In this document: positions 1 through 6,852 of the stretch, one piece after another
How the letters are laid out: each line of letters opens with the position of its first letter
Position numbering within the stretch: the stretch's first letter is position 1
Assembly (NCBI GenBank): GCA_964243985.1
Contig: CAXTHJ010000067.1
Coordinates: forward strand, 1 to 15,342
Direction: 5' to 3'
Source: CAIOYC01 sp964243985
GTDB taxonomy: Bacteria; Pseudomonadota; Alphaproteobacteria; Caulobacterales; Caulobacteraceae
Length of the DNA stretch: 15,342 nt
The notes under the pieces: generated by a model
Databases searched by the model: none
What the model was told of the DNA's origin: nothing
The model's input: only the letters and a program-made list of their open reading frames with translations
Program-made: the position numbers and the translations under genes

Positions 1-110
1 CGGACGGCGTGCGCGAGCCTCTGAACCGCCGCGCGACCATCACCATCAACTTCGCCGGACAAGCTGGAATGGGCGCCCCCACGGCGGCCGCACCGGTGCC
101 GAACCAGTAG
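1..110 (+). CDS. OmpA-family outer-membrane/peptidoglycan-binding protein, C-terminal fragment
   Basis: Only the last 35 codons are visible, read in frame from base 3 to a TAG at 108-110. The fragment begins DGVREPLNRRATITI, which matches the closing segment of the OmpA-like peptidoglycan-binding domain, where the usual form is GxRxPLNRRVEI. A short Ala/Pro/Gly-rich tail (about 18 residues, ending PVPNQ) follows the domain. Proteins with this domain tether the outer membrane to the cell wall. The N-terminal part lies outside the window, so beta-barrel OmpA, Pal-like and other architectures cannot be told apart. A strong terminator follows, so this is the last gene of its transcript. Confidence 0.75.
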   Translation, partial: DGVREPLNRRATITINFAGQAGMGAPTAAAPVPNQ

Positions 111-141
111 GTTCGGAAGTCCCTAACAGCGTGATGATCAA

Positions 142-168
142 GGGCTCGGCTTCGGCCGGGCCCTTTTT
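142..168 (+). terminator. Rho-independent terminator with UUCG tetraloop
   Basis: GGGCTCGGC (142-150) pairs with GCCGGGCCC (155-163): nine pairs, one of them a G-U wobble, closed by a TTCG tetraloop. A run of five T follows (164-168). It begins 31 bases after the stop of the OmpA-family gene and separates that gene from the DJ-1/PfpI gene. Confidence 0.9.
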
Positions 169-234
169 CTTTGCCGCCAAACTGAACCGCCCTTTGCGCC
201 AGGGGTTTTCTCCACAACACAACGGAGAATCTCC

Positions 235-828
235 ATGACGGGTCAAAGATTAGACGGCCGGAAGGTCGCGGTGCTCGCCACGGACGGCTTTGAGCAGTCG
301 GAGCTTGAAAAGCCCGTGGAGGCTTTGAAGGCCGCCGGCGCCCAGGTGGAAATCATCTCTTTGAAGGCTGGAGAGATCCAAGGCATGGAGCACGATCAAA
401 AGGGGCGCATGACGTCTGTGGATCGGGAGCTTTCCAGCGTCGACGCCACCGACTACGACGCTTTGGTGTTGCCGGGCGGCGTCGCCAATCCGGACAAGCT
501 GCGCACCGTCGATCAGGCGGTGGCGTTCGTCCGCAGCTTCGCCGAGGCGAATAAGCCCATCGCCGCCATCTGCCATGGCCCATGGACCCTCATCAACGCC
601 GAGGCGGTGGAGGGGCGCAGGATGACGTCCTGGCCCTCCTTGGAAGCCGACCTTCGGAATGCGGGCGCCCTCTGGGTGGATCAGGAGGTGGTGGTCGACA
701 ACGGCCTCGTCACCTCCCGAAAGCCCGACGATCTTCCCGCCTTTTGCGCCCGCATGATCGAGGAATTCGCCGAGGGCGTTCATGACGATGGATCCTTCCC
801 CTCACCGAGCGCCGCGCCTATCGCCTAG
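235..828 (+). CDS. DJ-1/PfpI family protein (type 1 glutamine amidotransferase-like)
   Basis: 197 residues, the usual size for a single-domain PfpI/YhbO-type protein of the DJ-1 superfamily. The nucleophile elbow is AICHGPW with Cys113-His114; the N-terminal acidic partner is in DGFEQSEL (probably Glu20); the VLPGG strand-turn is at about 78-82. Family members are cytosolic and have been described as stress-related proteases, deglycases or glyoxalase III-like enzymes; the substrate here cannot be read from sequence. The start is an ATG with CGGAGAA 5 bases upstream. The last 12 or so residues are a low-complexity Ser/Pro/Ala tail. A Nudix gene follows about 54 bases later on the same strand, so co-transcription with the next three genes is possible. 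The family is certain, the activity open. Confidence 0.9.
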   Translation: MTGQRLDGRKVAVLATDGFEQSELEKPVEALKAAGAQVEIISLKAGEIQGMEHDQKGRMTSVDRELSSVDATDYDALVLPGGVANPDKLRTVDQAVAFVRSFAEANKPIAAICHGPWTLINAEAVEGRRMTSWPSLEADLRNAGALWVDQEVVVDNGLVTSRKPDDLPAFCARMIEEFAEGVHDDGSFPSPSAAPIA

Positions 829-882
829 CGTCTGCGCGGAATCGCCTCACCCTCGCTCGGGTTACGGAGCGAGGACTTGCGC

Positions 883-1287
883 GTGACGATTCTGGTGGCT
901 GGGGCGATGATCGTTCGGGATGGGCGGGTGCTGCTGGGTCGCCGCGCGCCGCATCGGCGCATCTGCCCCGATACCTGGGATCTGATCGGCGGACATCTGG
1001 AGGCGGGTGAAACGCCAGAACAGGCGCTGGCGCGCGAACTCGCCGAAGAGATCGGGATCATCCCCACCCTCTTTCGCCGCATCGCCCTGATCGATTTCAC
1101 CGAGGAGGCGGGAGAGCCGGTGCATTTTCAGGTGTTCCGGGTGGACGCTTTCGAGGGAGCGCCGCATCTGGCCAACGACGAGCACACAGCGCTTCAGTGG
1201 TTCACCCTCGCCGAGGCCGCCGCCCTTTCCGATCTCGCCAGCGCGCGTTACAGGCCGATCCTGATGGCACAGGAAACCGCACCATGA
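883..1287 (+). CDS. Nudix hydrolase
   Basis: A complete Nudix box lies at about residues 39-61 and fits Gx5Ex7REUxEExGU: it starts GHLEAGETPE and ends RELAEEIGI. The RELAEE glutamates bind the catalytic metal. At 134 residues it is a single minimal Nudix domain, expected to hydrolyse a nucleoside diphosphate linked to another moiety in the cytosol; the GHLEAGE context resembles small MutT/ADP-ribose-type enzymes, but the substrate is not determined. I prefer GTG at 883 because GAGG (871-874) lies 8 bases upstream. A TTG at 877, with GGAG at 866-869, would add two residues and is nearly as good. The TGA stop overlaps the next ATG as ATGA, indicating translational coupling to the dehydrogenase. 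Confidence 0.9.
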   Translation: MTILVAGAMIVRDGRVLLGRRAPHRRICPDTWDLIGGHLEAGETPEQALARELAEEIGIIPTLFRRIALIDFTEEAGEPVHFQVFRVDAFEGAPHLANDEHTALQWFTLAEAAALSDLASARYRPILMAQETAP

Positions 1288-2237
1288 GCGACGCCCAAAA
1301 GCCCACGATCCTGCTGGCGCCGGGGCTTGGCGCACTGCGCGGCGTGCTGAGCTCCGCCTACGCCGTGCTGGATGTGCCGGTTTCCGATCTGGCCGCCTTC
1401 GCCGGCGGCGAGGCGCAGAAGGCGCGGGCCTTCGTCGCCCTCGGCAGCAATCCCGTGCCACCGGAGATCGCCGCCCTGCCGCACCTCGGCCTCGTCGCGG
1501 TGCTGGGGACAGGGTTCGAGGAGATCGACGTCAAGGGGCTTCGAGGGCGAGGCGTGGGGGTCACCCACTCGCCCCATGCCAACTATGAGGATGTGGCCGA
1601 TCATGCCGTTGGGCTGATGATCGCCGAGGCGCGCAAGCTGGCGGCGGGCGACCGACTGGTGCGGGCGGGCCGCTGGGTTCCCGGCAAGCATTCGCCGGCC
1701 ACCCGCTCCCTCAAGACCTTGAAGGTTGGGATCACCGGCCTTGGGGCCATCGGCCTTGCGGTGGCGGAGCGACTGAAGCCGTTTGGCTGCCAGATTGCCT
1801 GGTGGGGACCGCGCCCCAAGCCCGACGCCGCCTTCCCAAGGGTCGAGACGGTGCTGCAACTGGCGGAGGAGAGCGATGTGCTGATCGTCTGCCACCGCGC
1901 CGACGACAGCAACAGAGGGCTGATCTCCAAAGAGGTGATCCACGCGCTCGGCCCCCGCGGCATCCTGGTGAACGTCGCCAGGGGTTCGGCGGTGGATGAG
2001 AACGCGCTGATCGAGGCGTTGAACTCCGGCGCCCTAGGCGGCGCGGCGCTCGATGTGTTCGAGCAGGAGCCGACGCCGGCGGAGCGCTGGCGGGACGTGC
2101 CCAATGTGGTTCTGACGCCTCACACAGCGGGGGGCGGCGAGGCGAGCCTGATCGCCATGGCCGGCATGGTGGCGGAAAATCTCCGGTTATTTTTCGCGGG
2201 CGAGCCTTTGGCCAACCCGGTTCCTGTGCCAGACTGA
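1284..2237 (+). CDS. D-isomer-specific 2-hydroxyacid dehydrogenase (NAD(P)-dependent)
   Basis: 317 residues, typical for the family. The Rossmann dinucleotide motif is GLGAIG at 152-157. The catalytic set is visible: Arg233 in NVARGS, the Glu in DVFEQEP (260 or 262) and His280 in LTPHTAGG. These enzymes reduce 2-oxoacids such as glyoxylate or hydroxypyruvate to D-2-hydroxyacids in the cytosol; the sequence looks most like the glyoxylate/hydroxypyruvate reductase branch, but that is inference. The start is the ATG in the ATGA overlap with the Nudix gene. A reading frame 29 codons longer exists but would run deep into the Nudix gene. The glyoxalase-fold gene starts 24 bases downstream, so the three are probably one transcript. 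Confidence 0.92.
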   Translation: MSDAQKPTILLAPGLGALRGVLSSAYAVLDVPVSDLAAFAGGEAQKARAFVALGSNPVPPEIAALPHLGLVAVLGTGFEEIDVKGLRGRGVGVTHSPHANYEDVADHAVGLMIAEARKLAAGDRLVRAGRWVPGKHSPATRSLKTLKVGITGLGAIGLAVAERLKPFGCQIAWWGPRPKPDAAFPRVETVLQLAEESDVLIVCHRADDSNRGLISKEVIHALGPRGILVNVARGSAVDENALIEALNSGALGGAALDVFEQEPTPAERWRDVPNVVLTPHTAGGGEASLIAMAGMVAENLRLFFAGEPLANPVPVPD

Positions 2238-2261
2238 CCGTCATAAGCGAGAGAGGCGGCG

Positions 2262-2624
2262 ATGGCGAAGGTCCTGGGCCTAGGCGGTATTTTCATGAAG
2301 GCCGAGGATCCGGCCAAGCTGGCGCAATGGTACAAGGATGTCCTCGGCGTCGATACACAGAGCTGGGGCGGCGCCGTCTTTTGACCGCCTGACGGGGGCC
2401 AGCAGGTCTGGACCGCCTTTCCGGTGGACAGCGACCACTTCGCCCCGTCCACTCAGAGCTTCATGATCAACCTGGTGGTGGACGATCTGGACGGCGTCCT
2501 CGCCAAGGCCGCGGCGGCGGGGGTGACGCCGCTCAAGATCGACGACCAGGATGAGTATGGCCGCTTCGCCTGGATCATGGACCCGGCGGGGATCAAGCTC
2601 GAGCTTTGGGAGGCGAAAGCCTAG
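2262..2624 (+). pseudogene. VOC/glyoxalase-bleomycin-resistance family protein, interrupted by an in-frame TGA
   Basis: The frame runs from an ATG (GAGAGG 5 bases upstream) to a TAG at 2622-2624, 120 codons, but codon 41 (2382-2384) is TGA. Before it are the first VOC half-site and strand (GGIFMKAEDPAKLAQWY, then WGGAVF). After it, in the same frame, are PPDGGQQVW, the MINLVVDDLDGVLAKA strand-helix and a C-terminal DPAGIKLELWE with the conserved metal-type Glu. The frame is intact on both sides, so one base change explains it: CGA to TGA would turn an Arg into a stop, and relatives commonly read VFRPP or VFRW here. Either a real recent nonsense mutation or a consensus error. If intact it would be a cytosolic glyoxalase/dioxygenase-fold protein of unknown substrate. 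Confidence 0.82.
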
Positions 2625-2635
2625 AGCCTTGAGCC

Positions 2636-3305
2636 TCAGCGCCCGCGGCTGTTGCTGGCGGCTTGAGCGCGGAGCTGCTTGATCAGGACGCCGATGTCGC
2701 CGTTGTGGTTGTCGAGGGTGGAGACGAAGTCCTGCTGCTCGGTGATGGCCAGCCACACCCCAGCCACCTGCACGTCCACCGCCTTGTAGCGGCCGTCGGA
2801 ACCGCGCAGCACCCGCCAGTTCACCTGCGAGGGCGCTGACGAGCCGCCGCCGACCTCGCTGGACACCACCACGTCCCCCGGCTGACGCACGGTGGAGCCG
2901 GTCACGCGCAGGGTCTGGCCTCTATATTGGCCAAGGCGGGATTCGTAGACGTTGTCGGCGTAGTCCCGAAACACCTCGGAGAAGGCGGCGTATTGATCCG
3001 GCGTGACGATGCGGCGATAGCGCCCGAGCACGAAGCCCGTAATGCGCGGCACGTCCGCCACCTGGTCCACCATGCCTCGGAAGACCTGCTTCTTCGCGTC
3101 GAGACTCATGCTGTGATCGTTCAGCACCTGAAGCACGCGGGTGGCTTCGGTCTGGATAAAGCCCTCGGCCTCCGCATCGCCGTGCGCGCGGGATTGGGCC
3201 AGGGCGGCGGTCGGCGCCAGCATCAAGCCTGCGGCGGGGGCGGCCAGGATCAGGGCGCTGGCGGCGGCGAGGAGGGCGGGAAGGCGGATCNNNNNNNNNN
3301 ATCAT
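2636..3305 (-). CDS. mlaC: MlaC/Ttg2D-type periplasmic phospholipid-binding protein (start interrupted by assembly gap)
   Basis: The mature part matches MlaC (Tol-Ttg2D, toluene-tolerance family), the periplasmic carrier that shuttles phospholipid between the outer-membrane MlaA complex and the inner-membrane MlaFEDB transporter. Visible features are FVLGRYRRIVTPDQYAAF, the YRGQTLRVTGS strand and VDVQVAGVWLAITEQQDF. A TTG at 3226 opens the longest unbroken frame, but that start would cut the signal peptide: the frame continues upstream as IRLPALLAAASALILAAP up to the ten N at 3291-3300. Just beyond the gap is an ATG at 3305-3303 with AAGGA 7 bases upstream. If the gap is really zero or a few shared bases, the protein begins MIRLPALLAAASAL, about 218 residues with a likely cleavage after ALA. 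Stop TGA at 2638-2636. It lies 39 bases after mlaA and is probably co-transcribed with it. Confidence 0.88.
3291..3300. other. Assembly gap (ten N)
   Basis: Exactly ten undetermined bases, the default spacer many scaffolders insert for a gap of unknown length. Both edges carry the same three bases: GGATC ends the left side and ATCATG begins the right. Merging the two ATC copies gives GGATCATGATC, which on the minus strand opens an in-frame ATG for mlaC. Confidence 0.97.
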
Positions 3306-3344
3306 GATCAGGTCCTTAGCAGCTTATCTTCGACTTAACGGGGC

Positions 3345-4142
3345 TTACTGGGGCTTGGAGGGCGTGGCGGATACCGGTTCGGGGGCGAAGTCCGGCAGGG
3401 ATTTCACGTCCACCTTTCCGCCGTTATCCAAAAAGTTCGCGTTCTGCCTATAGGCGGAGCGCAGGGTGGCGTAGGGATCGGTGGAGTTCTTCTGGATGTA
3501 TTGCAAGGTGGGATCGGCCGCCACACGGGCGTCCACGCCACCGAGCACGGCCCGCGAGCCGGTGAAATAGATGCGGCCGCCGTAGTTGATCCAGGTGAAG
3601 GGGTCCAGGACGATATCCACCAGCTTGCCGGTGGCGTCCCGCGCACTGGACGGGCCGGCGACGAGCAAAAACACATAGGGGCCTGTTCCGACCCCATAGC
3701 GGCCGAGAGTCTGGCCAAAGTCCGTGGCATGTTCCGGCAGGCCCGCGCCGCTGGCCACATCGAACAGCCCGCCGACGCCGACGGTGGAGTTGAGCACGAA
3801 GCGGCCGAAGGTGGACGCCGCCCGCTGTGGCCGAAGCTGCAGCACCTGATTGGCGAAGAACACCGGCTGGTTGAGGTTGCCGACGATGTTGTGCACACCC
3901 TCCCGTCCCGGGCGGGGCGTCACGCGCTTGTAGAACACCGATACCGGCCGGATCACCGCGATATCCAGCGCGCCGCTGACCAGAAAGACGCCGCGGTTCA
4001 CCTTTTCAAACGGATCGCCGCCGGCGCTCGGGGTCGAGGCGACGTCCGGCGCGGGTTGCGCCGGCGCCTGGGCATGGGCGGTCGCCGCGAGGGTGAAGGC
4101 CAGGAAGCTCGTCAGAGCCAGGGTGGAGCGTAGCAAATCCAT
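3345..4142 (-). CDS. mlaA: MlaA/VacJ family phospholipid-asymmetry protein without a lipobox
   Basis: MlaA extracts phospholipids from the outer leaflet of the outer membrane and passes them to MlaC. The family blocks are all present in order: DPFEKVNRGVF, LDIAVIRPVSVFYKRVTP, NLNQPVFFANQVLQ, RFVLNSTVGVGGLFDVA, DFGQTLGRYGVGTGPYVFL and GPSSARDATGKLVD. The C-terminus is Pro/Ser-rich. The N-terminus is a signal peptide ending near ATAHAQA with no cysteine, so it looks like a signal peptidase I substrate rather than the lipoprotein seen in enterics. The start is uncertain: ATG at 4142 abuts GAGGAG with no spacing; TTG at 4136 has ideal 6-base spacing and gives a basic n-region (MLRSTLAL); TTG at 4172 has AAGGA 9 bases upstream. 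mlaC follows on the same strand. Confidence 0.9.
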   Translation of the reverse strand: MDLLRSTLALTSFLAFTLAATAHAQAPAQPAPDVASTPSAGGDPFEKVNRGVFLVSGALDIAVIRPVSVFYKRVTPRPGREGVHNIVGNLNQPVFFANQVLQLRPQRAASTFGRFVLNSTVGVGGLFDVASGAGLPEHATDFGQTLGRYGVGTGPYVFLLVAGPSSARDATGKLVDIVLDPFTWINYGGRIYFTGSRAVLGGVDARVAADPTLQYIQKNSTDPYATLRSAYRQNANFLDNGGKVDVKSLPDFAPEPVSATPSKPQ

Positions 4143-4257
4143 CTCCTCGAACACGCCGGGCTTAGACGCCAAGCTTGGCGGTCCTTAGCTGTGGAGCCGT
4201 AACGCCCGATTCAAGCGTTGGTGGCCGGCGCAGCGTCGATTTCTCTTCCGATCGGCC

Positions 4258-4286
4258 TTTACAAGGGACATAAAGATATCTTTATA
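4258..4286 (+). promoter_or_regulatory. Predicted promoter of the ArsR-methyltransferase/metF operon
   Basis: TTTACA (4258-4263) and TTTATA (4281-4286) are separated by 17 bases, a good sigma70-type pair in an AT-rich island. The expected start of transcription, 6-7 bases beyond the -10, falls at 4292-4294, on the ATG at 4293. No Shine-Dalgarno sequence precedes that ATG. A leaderless mRNA is therefore likely. Predicted from spacing and matches only. Confidence 0.6.
4270..4285. promoter_or_regulatory. Perfect 16-bp palindrome, probable ArsR-family operator
   Basis: ATAAAGATATCTTTAT is its own reverse complement over all 16 bases. It covers most of the spacer and most of the -10 of the predicted promoter, so a bound dimer would block RNA polymerase. 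It sits 8 bases before the ATG of an ArsR-type regulator, the usual place for an autorepression site. AT-rich palindromes centred on GATATC have been described for the SAH-responsive ArsR-family regulator SahR; that link is from recall. Confidence 0.75.
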
Positions 4287-4292
4287 TGAACC

Positions 4293-5276
4293 ATGGCGAT
4301 GAGCGGATCAGCGATGGTGGGGGTCCTGCGCGCGGCGGGCGAGCCGACGCGTCTGCGGGTGCTCGCCCTCCTGGCCCACGAGGAGCTGGCGGTAATGGAG
4401 CTCAGCCAGATTCTGGAGCAAAGCCAGCCCCGCGTCTCGCGCCATCTGAAACTTTTGGCCGACGCCGGCCTGATCGAGCGGTTCCCGGACGGGGCGTGGG
4501 TGTTCTACCGCCTGGCGTCCAACCTGCCGGGGCGGGCTTTCGTGGATCAGATGCTGGACCTGATCGAGGACGACGATGCGGACCTGAACCGCGACCTGGA
4601 AAAGCTCGACGCGGTGCGCCTGGGTCGTGAGCGCGAAGCCGCCGCCTATTTCGCTCGCAACGCGCCCCGCTGGGACGAAATCCGCTCCCTCTATGTGGAC
4701 GAGGCCGACGTGGAGACCGCGATCCTGAAAGCCGCCGGCGCGGAACGGGTCGAGCGGCTGATCGACCTCGGCACCGGGGCGGGGCGGATGCTGACCCTGC
4801 TCGGGCCCTTGGCCGAAAAGGCGGTGGGCATCGACTTGTCGCAGCAGATGCTGAACATCGCCCGCCGACACGTGACCGAGGCAGGGCTGAGCGGCTGCGA
4901 GCTACGCCACGGCGACATCTTCTCCACCGGGCTTGTGGGCGGCTCGGCCGATCTCGTAGTGATCCATCGGGTGCTGCATTACCTGAACGAACCGGCGGCT
5001 GCCCTGGCGGAGGCGACGCGGCTGCTTGCGCCCGGTGGGCGGTTGCTGATCGTCGACTTCGCGCCGCACGATCTGGAGTATCTGCGCTTGGCGCACCAGC
5101 ACCGCCGCCTCGGCTTTTCCGACGAGGAGATCGGGCGGTGGTTGGAGGGGGCGGGGCTGGGCGAGCTTTCCGCTACAGCCCTGCCGCCGGCCTCCAAAGA
5201 AGGCCTTACCGTGAAGATCTGGACCGCGCGCAAGGCGGGCGAGGCGCGCGTCCTGCGCCAAAGGAACGCCGCATGA
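4293..5276 (+). CDS. ArsR-family transcriptional regulator fused to a SAM-dependent methyltransferase domain
   Basis: 327 residues in two domains. Residues about 10-80 are an ArsR winged helix (EPTRLRVLALLAHEEL, then the recognition segment QSQPRVSRHLKLLADAGLI and the wing FPDGAWVFYRL). Residues about 110-312 are a class I methyltransferase: motif I LIDLGTGAGRM (156-166), acidic loop VGIDLSQQML, HGDIF, and post-motif GGRLLIVDFAPHD. The ArsR metal-site cysteines (ELCVCDL type) are absent, the equivalent stretch reading ELAVMELSQ, so metal sensing is unlikely. Upstream of metF and metH, it probably represses methionine-cycle genes in response to SAM or SAH, in the manner of SahR-type regulators; whether the second domain still methylates something or only binds ligand is unknown. 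Start ATG 4293, second ATG at 4299. Its stop overlaps the metF ATG by four bases. Confidence 0.88.
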   Translation: MAMSGSAMVGVLRAAGEPTRLRVLALLAHEELAVMELSQILEQSQPRVSRHLKLLADAGLIERFPDGAWVFYRLASNLPGRAFVDQMLDLIEDDDADLNRDLEKLDAVRLGREREAAAYFARNAPRWDEIRSLYVDEADVETAILKAAGAERVERLIDLGTGAGRMLTLLGPLAEKAVGIDLSQQMLNIARRHVTEAGLSGCELRHGDIFSTGLVGGSADLVVIHRVLHYLNEPAAALAEATRLLAPGGRLLIVDFAPHDLEYLRLAHQHRRLGFSDEEIGRWLEGAGLGELSATALPPASKEGLTVKIWTARKAGEARVLRQRNAA

Positions 5277-6211
5277 ACGCCATAGCCCGTCGTAGCGCGG
5301 AAACCGCCCTCGGCCCGGTCGCCCGCGCGGGAGAGCGCGGCCTGTCGCGCCTGAACGTCTCCTTCGAGTTCTCACCGCCCAGGACGCCGGAGAGCGAGGA
5401 GAGCCTGTGGAACGCCATCCGCCGCCTGGCGCCGCTGCAGCCGTCGTTCGTGTCCGTCACCTATGGCGCTGGGGGCTCAACCCGCGACCGCACCCACCGC
5501 ACCGTCGCGCGCATGTTGCAGGAAACGGCGTTGAAGCCCGCCGCGCACCTGACCTGCGTCAACGCCTCCCGCGACGAGGTGGACGAGGTGATCCGCGACT
5601 ATTGGGAGGCGGGCGTGCGCCACATCGTAGCCTTGCGCGGCGATCCGCCGGGCTCGCTCGGCGGCGCCTATGAGCCGCGCACCGACGGCTACGCCAACGC
5701 CACCGAACTCACCGCCGCCATTAAGAAGATCGCGCCCTTTGAAGTGACCGTCGGCCTTTATCCGCAGACCCACCCGGAGAGCCCCTCCGAAGAACACGAC
5801 ATCGACGTCCTGAAGGCCAAGATCGACGCCGGCGCCACCCGCGCGGTGACCCAGTTCTTCTTCGACACCGACGCCTTCCTGCGCTTCCACGACAAGGTGC
5901 GACGGGCGGGGGTGACCATCCCGATCCTGCCGGGGATCATGCCGGTCTCCAACTTCAAGGGCCTGCAGAAAATGTCCGGCCCCTGCGGCATTCAGTTGCC
6001 CGCATGGCTTGAAACCCTGTTCGACGGCCTCGACCCCGATCCGGAAACGCGCAAGCTCATCGCCGGATCTGTGGCGGCGGAGACCTGCGCCCGGCTGGAG
6101 GAAGAGGGGTTCAGCGATTTCCACTTCTACACGCTGAACCGGGCGGACCTGGTCTACGCGATCTGCCGGGTGCTGGGGGTTCGTGAGCCGAAGGCGGAGG
6201 TTGGGGCGTGA
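5273..6211 (+). CDS. metF: 5,10-methylenetetrahydrofolate reductase
   Basis: 312 residues, a bacterial-length MTHFR without the eukaryotic regulatory domain. It reduces 5,10-methylene-THF to 5-methyl-THF using FAD, supplying the methyl donor for MetH. Recognisable blocks: FEFSPPRT with the catalytic Glu32, SVTYGAGGSTRDRT (61-74), HLTCVN, the ALRGDPPG loop, TQFFFD and the ILPGIMPVSN strand. The N-terminal 25 or so residues before LNVSFEF are an Ala/Arg-rich extension. The start is the ATG in the ATGA overlap with the ArsR-methyltransferase gene, so the two are translationally coupled and should share its promoter and operator. Only 8 bases separate its stop from the convergent antitoxin gene. 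Confidence 0.96.
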   Translation: MNAIARRSAETALGPVARAGERGLSRLNVSFEFSPPRTPESEESLWNAIRRLAPLQPSFVSVTYGAGGSTRDRTHRTVARMLQETALKPAAHLTCVNASRDEVDEVIRDYWEAGVRHIVALRGDPPGSLGGAYEPRTDGYANATELTAAIKKIAPFEVTVGLYPQTHPESPSEEHDIDVLKAKIDAGATRAVTQFFFDTDAFLRFHDKVRRAGVTIPILPGIMPVSNFKGLQKMSGPCGIQLPAWLETLFDGLDPDPETRKLIAGSVAAETCARLEEEGFSDFHFYTLNRADLVYAICRVLGVREPKAEVGA

Positions 6212-6219
6212 TGGACGCG

Positions 6220-6591
6220 TCAGTCAGCCAAGACGTCGGCGGAGACGCGCAAAGCGGTGCACAGCTTCTCCATGGTGTCGCGCCGTCCCCCAACTTCGCC
6301 GCGTACCAGTTTGGAGATGAAAGGCTGGCTCAGCCCTGTCAGGCGCGCGAGCTCCGCCTGGGTCAATCTGCGGTGCTCCAGCAAGACCGCGATCGGGTTC
6401 TCCCCATCGATGATGCGGTCCATCACGTTGGCCGGAAGGGCGGTTTGCGTCTTGGTCTCCGCAAGAATGCGCTGGGTCATGGCGTCTTCGGCGGCATCGT
6501 CTCCCGCTCGCGCCAAAAGCGCATCATAGTCTTGGCGAGACAGAATGACGAGATCCTCGCCCCGGGTCTTGATGATCTGAACATCGGTCAT
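6220..6591 (-). CDS. Type II antitoxin with N-terminal Phd-like segment and C-terminal XRE helix-turn-helix
   Basis: 123 residues. The first 30 (IIKTRGEDLVILSRQDYDALLA) resemble the start of Phd/YefM or toxin-neutralising antitoxin domains; the middle is acidic and helical. The C-terminus (about 68-121) is an XRE helix-turn-helix: LLEHRRLTQAELARLTGLS, then QPFISKLVRGE. It is expected to neutralise the upstream RelE-like toxin and to bind the operator in front of it. The start ATG has GAGGAG 8 bases upstream, overlapping the end of the toxin gene; the toxin stop is only 12 bases away. Order toxin then antitoxin is as in HigBA and some RelE/XRE modules. The partner assignment follows from adjacency. 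Confidence 0.87.
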   Translation of the reverse strand: MTDVQIIKTRGEDLVILSRQDYDALLARAGDDAAEDAMTQRILAETKTQTALPANVMDRIIDGENPIAVLLEHRRLTQAELARLTGLSQPFISKLVRGEVGGRRDTMEKLCTALRVSADVLAD

Positions 6592-6603
6592 GGTTATGTC
6601 TCC

Positions 6604-6846
6604 TCAGCGATAGATCTCGCGGCGGTTTCCGATTGCGCGAACCTCGATGGCGTTCTCCGTCTCCGTAAAGATCACGCGATAATCGCCAGAGCGGAGGCGC
6701 TTGCCGACTTCGCCTTGCAGCGCCTTCACATCGCCTGCGCCCGTGCTGGCGTAGCGCTCCAATTTCGCTTCGATCTGTTGGCGAATATCTTCCGGCATCT
6801 TTCTGACGCTCTTCCGAGCAGCCAGCGTGTAAAGAGCCGCCTTCAT
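6604..6846 (-). CDS. RelE/ParE-superfamily toxin
   Basis: 80 residues with the RelE/HigB fold pattern: N-terminal strand ALYTLAARKSVRKMP, helix pair DIRQQIEAKLERYA, then KALQGEVGKRLRSGDYRVIF and the terminal VRAIGNRREIYR. The basic RLR and DYR residues and terminal Tyr-Arg are where mRNA-cleaving members keep their active residues, so a ribosome-dependent RNase is the likeliest activity; a gyrase-poisoning ParE-like role is not excluded. I start at ATG 6846, matching family N-termini. A longer frame to a TTG at 6876 adds ten residues but crosses the predicted -10 box and has no Shine-Dalgarno sequence. No separate RBS is usable (GAAGGA abuts the ATG), so the message may be leaderless. Confidence 0.85.
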   Translation of the reverse strand: MKAALYTLAARKSVRKMPEDIRQQIEAKLERYASTGAGDVKALQGEVGKRLRSGDYRVIFTETENAIEVRAIGNRREIYR

Positions 6847-6852
6847 TCCTTC

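Noticed and set aside
2382..2415. Selenocysteine insertion at the TGA of the glyoxalase-fold gene
   Set aside because: Downstream bases give only a weak four-pair CCTG/CAGG stem with no convincing SECIS, and relatives place an Arg rather than Cys here. A CGA-to-TGA change is simpler.
2424..2624. Independent 66-residue gene starting at 2424
   Set aside because: It is the in-frame second half of the interrupted glyoxalase-fold gene, starting from an internal GTG without its own RBS.
4293..5276. Arsenic or metal resistance regulator
   Set aside because: The fold is ArsR, but the metal-binding cysteines are missing and the neighbours are metF and metH, with no ars or efflux genes.
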